Made by a program: the position numbers and the translations under genes
Source: JBBQZL01 sp038207745
GTDB lineage: Bacteria > Actinomycetota > Thermoleophilia > Solirubrobacterales > 70-9
Length of the DNA: 10,302 nt
Direction of reading: 5' to 3'
Assembly (NCBI GenBank): GCA_038207745.1
Contig: JBBQZL010000089.1
Coordinates: forward strand, 1-10,302
In this document: positions 7,727 to 10,302 of the stretch, piece after piece
Numbering within the stretch: position 1 is the stretch's first letter
How the letters are laid out: the number at the start of each line of letters is the position of its first letter
Notes under the pieces: generated by a model
Database searches by the model: none
Told to the model about the DNA's origin: nothing
The model's input: only the letters and a program-made list of their open reading frames with translations

Positions 7727-9103
7727 GTGAATACGAACGGCGAGACCCAGGCCAGATTCCGCGACGAGAGGGTCCGGGAACTGATGGCGCGGGAGCTGGA
7801 GACCTTTATCGCCGCGCATCCCCGTTCAAAGGAAATCCACGACGCCGCCGAGGAGACGCTGCTCTCCGGCGTCCCGATGAACTGGATGACCCGCTGGCCA
7901 GGAGCCTTTCCTGTCTTCTTCGCCGAGGCCGAGGGCAGCACGCTGCTGGATGTGGACGGGAATCGATTCACCGACTTCTGCCTTGGCGACACCGGTGCGA
8001 TGTCGGGGCACTCGCCGCCCCCGACCGTCGCCGCGGTCGAGAAGCGGATGAGACGCGGTGTCACGACGATGCTGCCAAGCGAGGACGCACTCCCGGTCGG
8101 CGAGGAGATGCAGCGCCGCTTCGGGCTTCGCCACTGGCAGTTCACCCTCTCGGCCAGCGATGCCAACCGATTCGTGATCCGGATCTGCCGTCAGATAACC
8201 GGCAGACCGAAGATCCTCGTCTTCAACCACTGCTACCACGGCAGCGTCGACGAGACCGTTGCGACAATTCGCGACGGAATCCCCGCTCCACGGGTGGGCA
8301 ACGTCGGGCCGCCGGTCCCGATCGGGGAGACCACGAGGGTGGTCGAGTTCAACGACCTCGAGGCCCTGGAGCGCGAGCTTCGCATCGGCGATGTCGCCTG
8401 CGTGCTCGCCGAGCCGGCCCTGACCAATATCGGGATCGTGCTGGCGGACCCGGGCTACCACGAGAGGCTCCGTGCCCTGACCCGGGAAACCGGGACCCTG
8501 TTGGTCATCGATGAGACACACACGCTCTGCTGTGGACCCGGTGGGTATACGGGGGAGCATGGACTCGAGCCCGACCTGATGACGATCGGCAAGCCGATCG
8601 CGGGCGGAATCCCGATCGGCGCCTATGGGATGAGCGATGACGTCGCCGCGAGGGTGCTTGAGATGACCAACTGGCCCGCCGCCGATGTCGGCGGTGTCGG
8701 CGGCACGCTTGCCGGTAACGCCCTCTCGCTTGCGGCCGCCCGCGCGACCCTTTCCGAGGTATTCACCGAAAAGGCCTTCGAGCGGATGATCGAGCTGGGC
8801 AGGCGCTTTGAGAGCGGCGTCGCCGAGGTGATCAGCGAGCGCCATCTCCCCTGGACCGTGACCCGGCTCGGTTGCAGGGTCGAGTACATGCTGGGGTCCG
8901 AACGACCACACAACGGCGGTGAGGCCGCAGCCGCGTTCGACACCGAACTCGACGCCCTCCTCCATCTCTACATGCTGAACCGGGGCATCCTGATGACGCC
9001 GTTTCACATGATGGCGTTGATGTGCCCGGATACCACCGCCGTAGAGGTCGATGCCCACACCGCGGCGCTGCACGAGGCCGCAGCCGAGTTGGGCGGCGCA
9101 TAG
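7727..9103 (+). CDS. Class III PLP-dependent aminotransferase, glutamate-1-semialdehyde aminomutase-like
   Basis: This is a 458-residue fold-type I PLP enzyme that would move an amino group between an amino donor and a keto acid or aldehyde. Seen: an N-terminal helical segment (1-50), FFAEAEGSTLLDVDGNRFTDFCLGDTGAMSGHS (64-96) matching the class III entry strand, the PLP-phosphate region LSASDANRFVIR (141-152), FNHCYHGSVDE (167-177), LAEPALTNIGIVLPE-like (228-239), the PLP-nitrogen aspartate D262 in VIDETHT, and the Schiff-base lysine K289 in GKPIAGGIPIGAYG. The C-terminal domain ends with LNRGILMTPFHMMALM (417-432). Ala replaces the second Gly-type residue in the usual SGTEA motif (here SASDA). 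It resembles a bacterial subgroup often labelled aspartate aminotransferase family or GSA aminomutase-like, whose substrate I cannot name. A role in haem synthesis is unlikely without any haem gene nearby. It is transcribed divergently from the glycerate kinase gene across about 125 bases. Confidence 0.9.
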   Translation: MNTNGETQARFRDERVRELMARELETFIAAHPRSKEIHDAAEETLLSGVPMNWMTRWPGAFPVFFAEAEGSTLLDVDGNRFTDFCLGDTGAMSGHSPPPTVAAVEKRMRRGVTTMLPSEDALPVGEEMQRRFGLRHWQFTLSASDANRFVIRICRQITGRPKILVFNHCYHGSVDETVATIRDGIPAPRVGNVGPPVPIGETTRVVEFNDLEALERELRIGDVACVLAEPALTNIGIVLADPGYHERLRALTRETGTLLVIDETHTLCCGPGGYTGEHGLEPDLMTIGKPIAGGIPIGAYGMSDDVAARVLEMTNWPAADVGGVGGTLAGNALSLAAARATLSEVFTEKAFERMIELGRRFESGVAEVISERHLPWTVTRLGCRVEYMLGSERPHNGGEAAAAFDTELDALLHLYMLNRGILMTPFHMMALMCPDTTAVEVDAHTAALHEAAAELGGA

Positions 9104-9141
9104 GGCCAAGGTCGGCGGTCAGCCCGGAAGGGTCCCGTTGA

Positions 9142-9467
9142 TCACCCGGCATCAAAGGCGGCATCCATTGTCGGTACCTGTCGCCGAAACGGACCACGAC
9201 GATGTCGGCGGCCCTGATCAGCGTCTGGGTGCGGATCGCGTTGACACCGGCTCCCATCTGGTCCGCCCAGAACTTCTCCGGCTCGGGGCCGAGGGTCCCG
9301 ACACCGGCGTCGTCGGAGGCGGCGTGGTCGGTGACCGGCGCCACGAAGGAGATCGGGAGACCGAGTGCTTCGGAACCGGCTTCGATCCGCCCACGCCAAT
9401 CCGAGTGGATCTCTCCGGACAGGTAGACATTCCAGGTTCGCCGACCAACATCATCGCCGCTGTTCAT
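9142..9467 (-). pseudogene. ytoQ: YtoQ-family protein, frameshifted and C-terminally truncated remnant
   Basis: From the ATG at 9467 the frame reads the conserved YtoQ start (WNVYLSGEIHSDWR, residues 12-25 of this frame), LPISFVAPVTDHAASDD (37-53), then AIRTQTLIRAADIVVVRFGDRYRQW ending at residue 101. YtoQ proteins are about 150 residues and continue here as QWNAAFDAGYA. In this sequence the next residues appear only in the neighbouring frame as DAAFDAG, and a TGA follows at once (9144-9142). One base appears to be missing after the TGG codon, and the last third of the gene is absent, with the end of the aminotransferase only 38 bases further. YtoQ relates to nucleoside 2-deoxyribosyltransferase-like folds, with no firm function known to me. 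It follows the small Cys-rich gene by 13 bases on the same strand and lacks an obvious Shine-Dalgarno. A single sequencing error cannot explain it, since the restored frame stops immediately. Confidence 0.75.
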
Positions 9468-9480
9468 ACGCGGAGACTGG

Positions 9481-9678
9481 TCAGTGGGCGGCATGTACCG
9501 GGGTCGCAGCCTGAGCTGCGGTCGGCACATCATCGGTGACGCCCGTGGATGTGCATTCAGCCTTCGCACACCAGCATCGACGGCAGCGCACGTAGAAGCC
9601 ATCCCGAGGTGAAATAGCCTTGCGCCAGTCATGGCCGACGAGCACACACTTGATCCGCTGTCCGATTGGGGCGGTCAT
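9481..9678 (-). CDS. Small Cys/His-rich protein, putative zinc ribbon
   Basis: This is a 65-residue protein with no recognised family. Seen: C11-x4-H16 (CVLVGHDW) and C32-x2-C35 (RCRRC), with further cysteines at 37 and 42, then a low-complexity Ala/Thr tail (50-65). The layout of a Cys and His followed about 15 residues later by an aromatic and CxxC resembles small actinobacterial and phage zinc-ribbon proteins of the form C-x-x-x-G-H-x-W ... C-x-x-C. Support that it is real: AAGGGG lies 6 bases before the ATG at 9678, the metal-ligand pattern is non-random, and it is the first gene of a divergent pair with the phosphatase. Metal binding is inferred. No membrane segment or signal is visible. 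Confidence 0.65.
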   Translation of the reverse strand: MTAPIGQRIKCVLVGHDWRKAISPRDGFYVRCRRCWCAKAECTSTGVTDDVPTAAQAATPVHAAH

Positions 9679-9732
9679 TGAGAACCCCTTCGGCCGATCG
9701 TGACCGATCCTTTAGCCCGAATTGCCTGTTCA

Positions 9733-9738
9733 TACAAT
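9733..9738 (+). promoter_or_regulatory. Candidate -10 element for the acid phosphatase gene
   Basis: TACAAT (5 of 6 matches to TATAAT) lies in an A/T-richer patch, with a poor -35 candidate TTTAGC at 9711-9716, 16 bases upstream. It overlaps the 8-base palindrome ACAATTGT (9735-9742). The call rests on pattern only. Confidence 0.3.
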
Positions 9739-9774
9739 TGTCCAGACACAAGTCCGAAAGGAAACTCCCCTCCG

Positions 9775-10302
9775 ATGAACTTCTCCGGCAAGAGTCTTGC
9801 CCGCGGCACCATCCTCTTCATTGCCGGCGCCCTCTGCGCCACGCTTGTCGCGGTCGCGGTCGCCTCGACGCTGAGCACCGGGAACATCCGTGTCACCTCG
9901 AGTGGCAGGGGCACGCCGACGGAGGGGCTGCGCCCGACCGGAGTCGGACTGCCGGAGATCGGTGCGGTGGGAACTGTCGGGGTCGGTGACCTGGCCGCGA
10001 CCATCACCGCGTACCACGACGGCGGGCAGTACGCGTCGGACCTCGCCGCAGTCGGCAAGCGGGCCTACGCCTACACGAAACATCAGGCAAAGCAGATCCG
10101 GAAGTTCGCCGGCAAGAAGTGCAAGTCAGCAAAGAAGAGGAAGCTCAAGGGATCCAAGCTGACCAAGGCCTGCAAGAAGCCGAAGCTCGGAATCGTCTTC
10201 GACATCGATGAGACCGCGCTCTCGAACTACGCCTACCTGAAAGCGCAGTCACCGGACTTCTCGCAGCCGAATCTCGGGCTCGGCCTGGCGATAACGCTGG
10301 CC
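9775..10302 (+). CDS. Exported HAD-superfamily class IIIB acid phosphatase (3' end outside window)
   Basis: The first 176 residues are present and the gene runs off the window. Seen: a signal or anchor segment (about 11-33) after K6 and R10, a Gly/Thr-rich linker (35-70), a helix with AAVGKRAYAYTKHQAKQIRKF (91-111), and the HAD motif I VFDIDETALSN (141-151), where D143 would be the nucleophile and D145 the general acid/base. DIDETxLSN is characteristic of class B / plant vegetative-storage type acid phosphatases (PF03767), which hydrolyse phosphomonoesters outside the membrane. Just before motif I lies a very Lys-rich stretch (113-137) bracketed by C116 and C133, which may close a disulfide loop. 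A ribosome site AAAGGA (9757-9762) sits 12 bases before the ATG, slightly far. It is divergent from the small Cys-rich gene. Confidence 0.85.
   Translation, partial: MNFSGKSLARGTILFIAGALCATLVAVAVASTLSTGNIRVTSSGRGTPTEGLRPTGVGLPEIGAVGTVGVGDLAATITAYHDGGQYASDLAAVGKRAYAYTKHQAKQIRKFAGKKCKSAKKRKLKGSKLTKACKKPKLGIVFDIDETALSNYAYLKAQSPDFSQPNLGLGLAITLA

Noticed and set aside
7826..9109. A 427-codon open frame on the minus strand.
   Set aside because: It lies wholly antisense to the well-supported aminotransferase, has no recognisable domain, and such long antisense frames are common in GC-rich DNA.
8832..9141. In-frame continuation of the ytoQ reading frame past 9142 into the aminotransferase region.
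   Set aside because: After the QW motif this frame becomes Arg/Pro-rich antisense sequence, while the neighbouring frame restores the family residues AAFDAG, showing a frameshift instead of a long fusion protein.

Overview
The window is GC-rich DNA with G or C at most third codon positions, use of GTG and TTG starts, and tightly packed genes. The protein styles suggest a soil-type actinomycete-related bacterium, probably class Thermoleophilia (Solirubrobacterales-like). One reason is an exported protein carrying a Lys-rich segment bracketed by cysteines, a feature I associate with that group. This taxonomic call is inference from style, not from a marker gene. No rRNA, tRNA, CRISPR array, integrase or transposase was seen, and there is no gene-free stretch longer than about 300 bases.

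Region 1 (1-5564, + strand) is a dipeptide/oligopeptide ABC importer operon of the Dpp/Opp type in the order permease C (5' end outside the window), substrate-binding lipoprotein, permease B, ATPase D, ATPase F. The junctions B/D and D/F are 4-base ATGA overlaps. The only real internal gap is between the binding protein and permease B, and it holds a perfect 13-bp GC hairpin that probably sets the abundance of binding protein relative to the membrane complex. Together these genes would capture peptides, or peptide-like nickel, opine or glutathione-type ligands, outside the membrane and import them with ATP hydrolysis.

Region 2 (5565-5729) is a convergent intergenic space with a striking 20-bp-arm inverted repeat, likely a U-tract-less bidirectional terminator.

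Region 3 (5730-7601, - strand) is a two-gene unit: a class II glycerate 2-kinase (DUF4147/MOFRL family) followed 9 bases later by an NTF2/SnoaL-like small-fold protein.

Region 4 (7602-9103, + strand) is a divergent class III PLP-dependent aminotransferase (glutamate-1-semialdehyde aminomutase-like fold) starting at a GTG behind a perfect AGGAGG. Its divergent pairing with glycerate kinase hints at, but does not prove, an amino acid to glycerate to 2-phosphoglycerate catabolic route, possibly fed by the peptide importer.

Region 5 (9142-9678, - strand) holds a 65-residue Cys/His-rich putative zinc-ribbon protein and, directly downstream, a decayed ytoQ-family gene that has a one-base frameshift and has lost its last third.

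Region 6 (9775-10302, + strand) is the 5' part of an exported HAD-superfamily class IIIB acid phosphatase that runs off the window.

I see no clearly new multi-gene system. The most unusual items are the large inverted repeat, the ytoQ remnant, the small Cys-rich protein and the atypical motif residues in the kinase and the aminotransferase.
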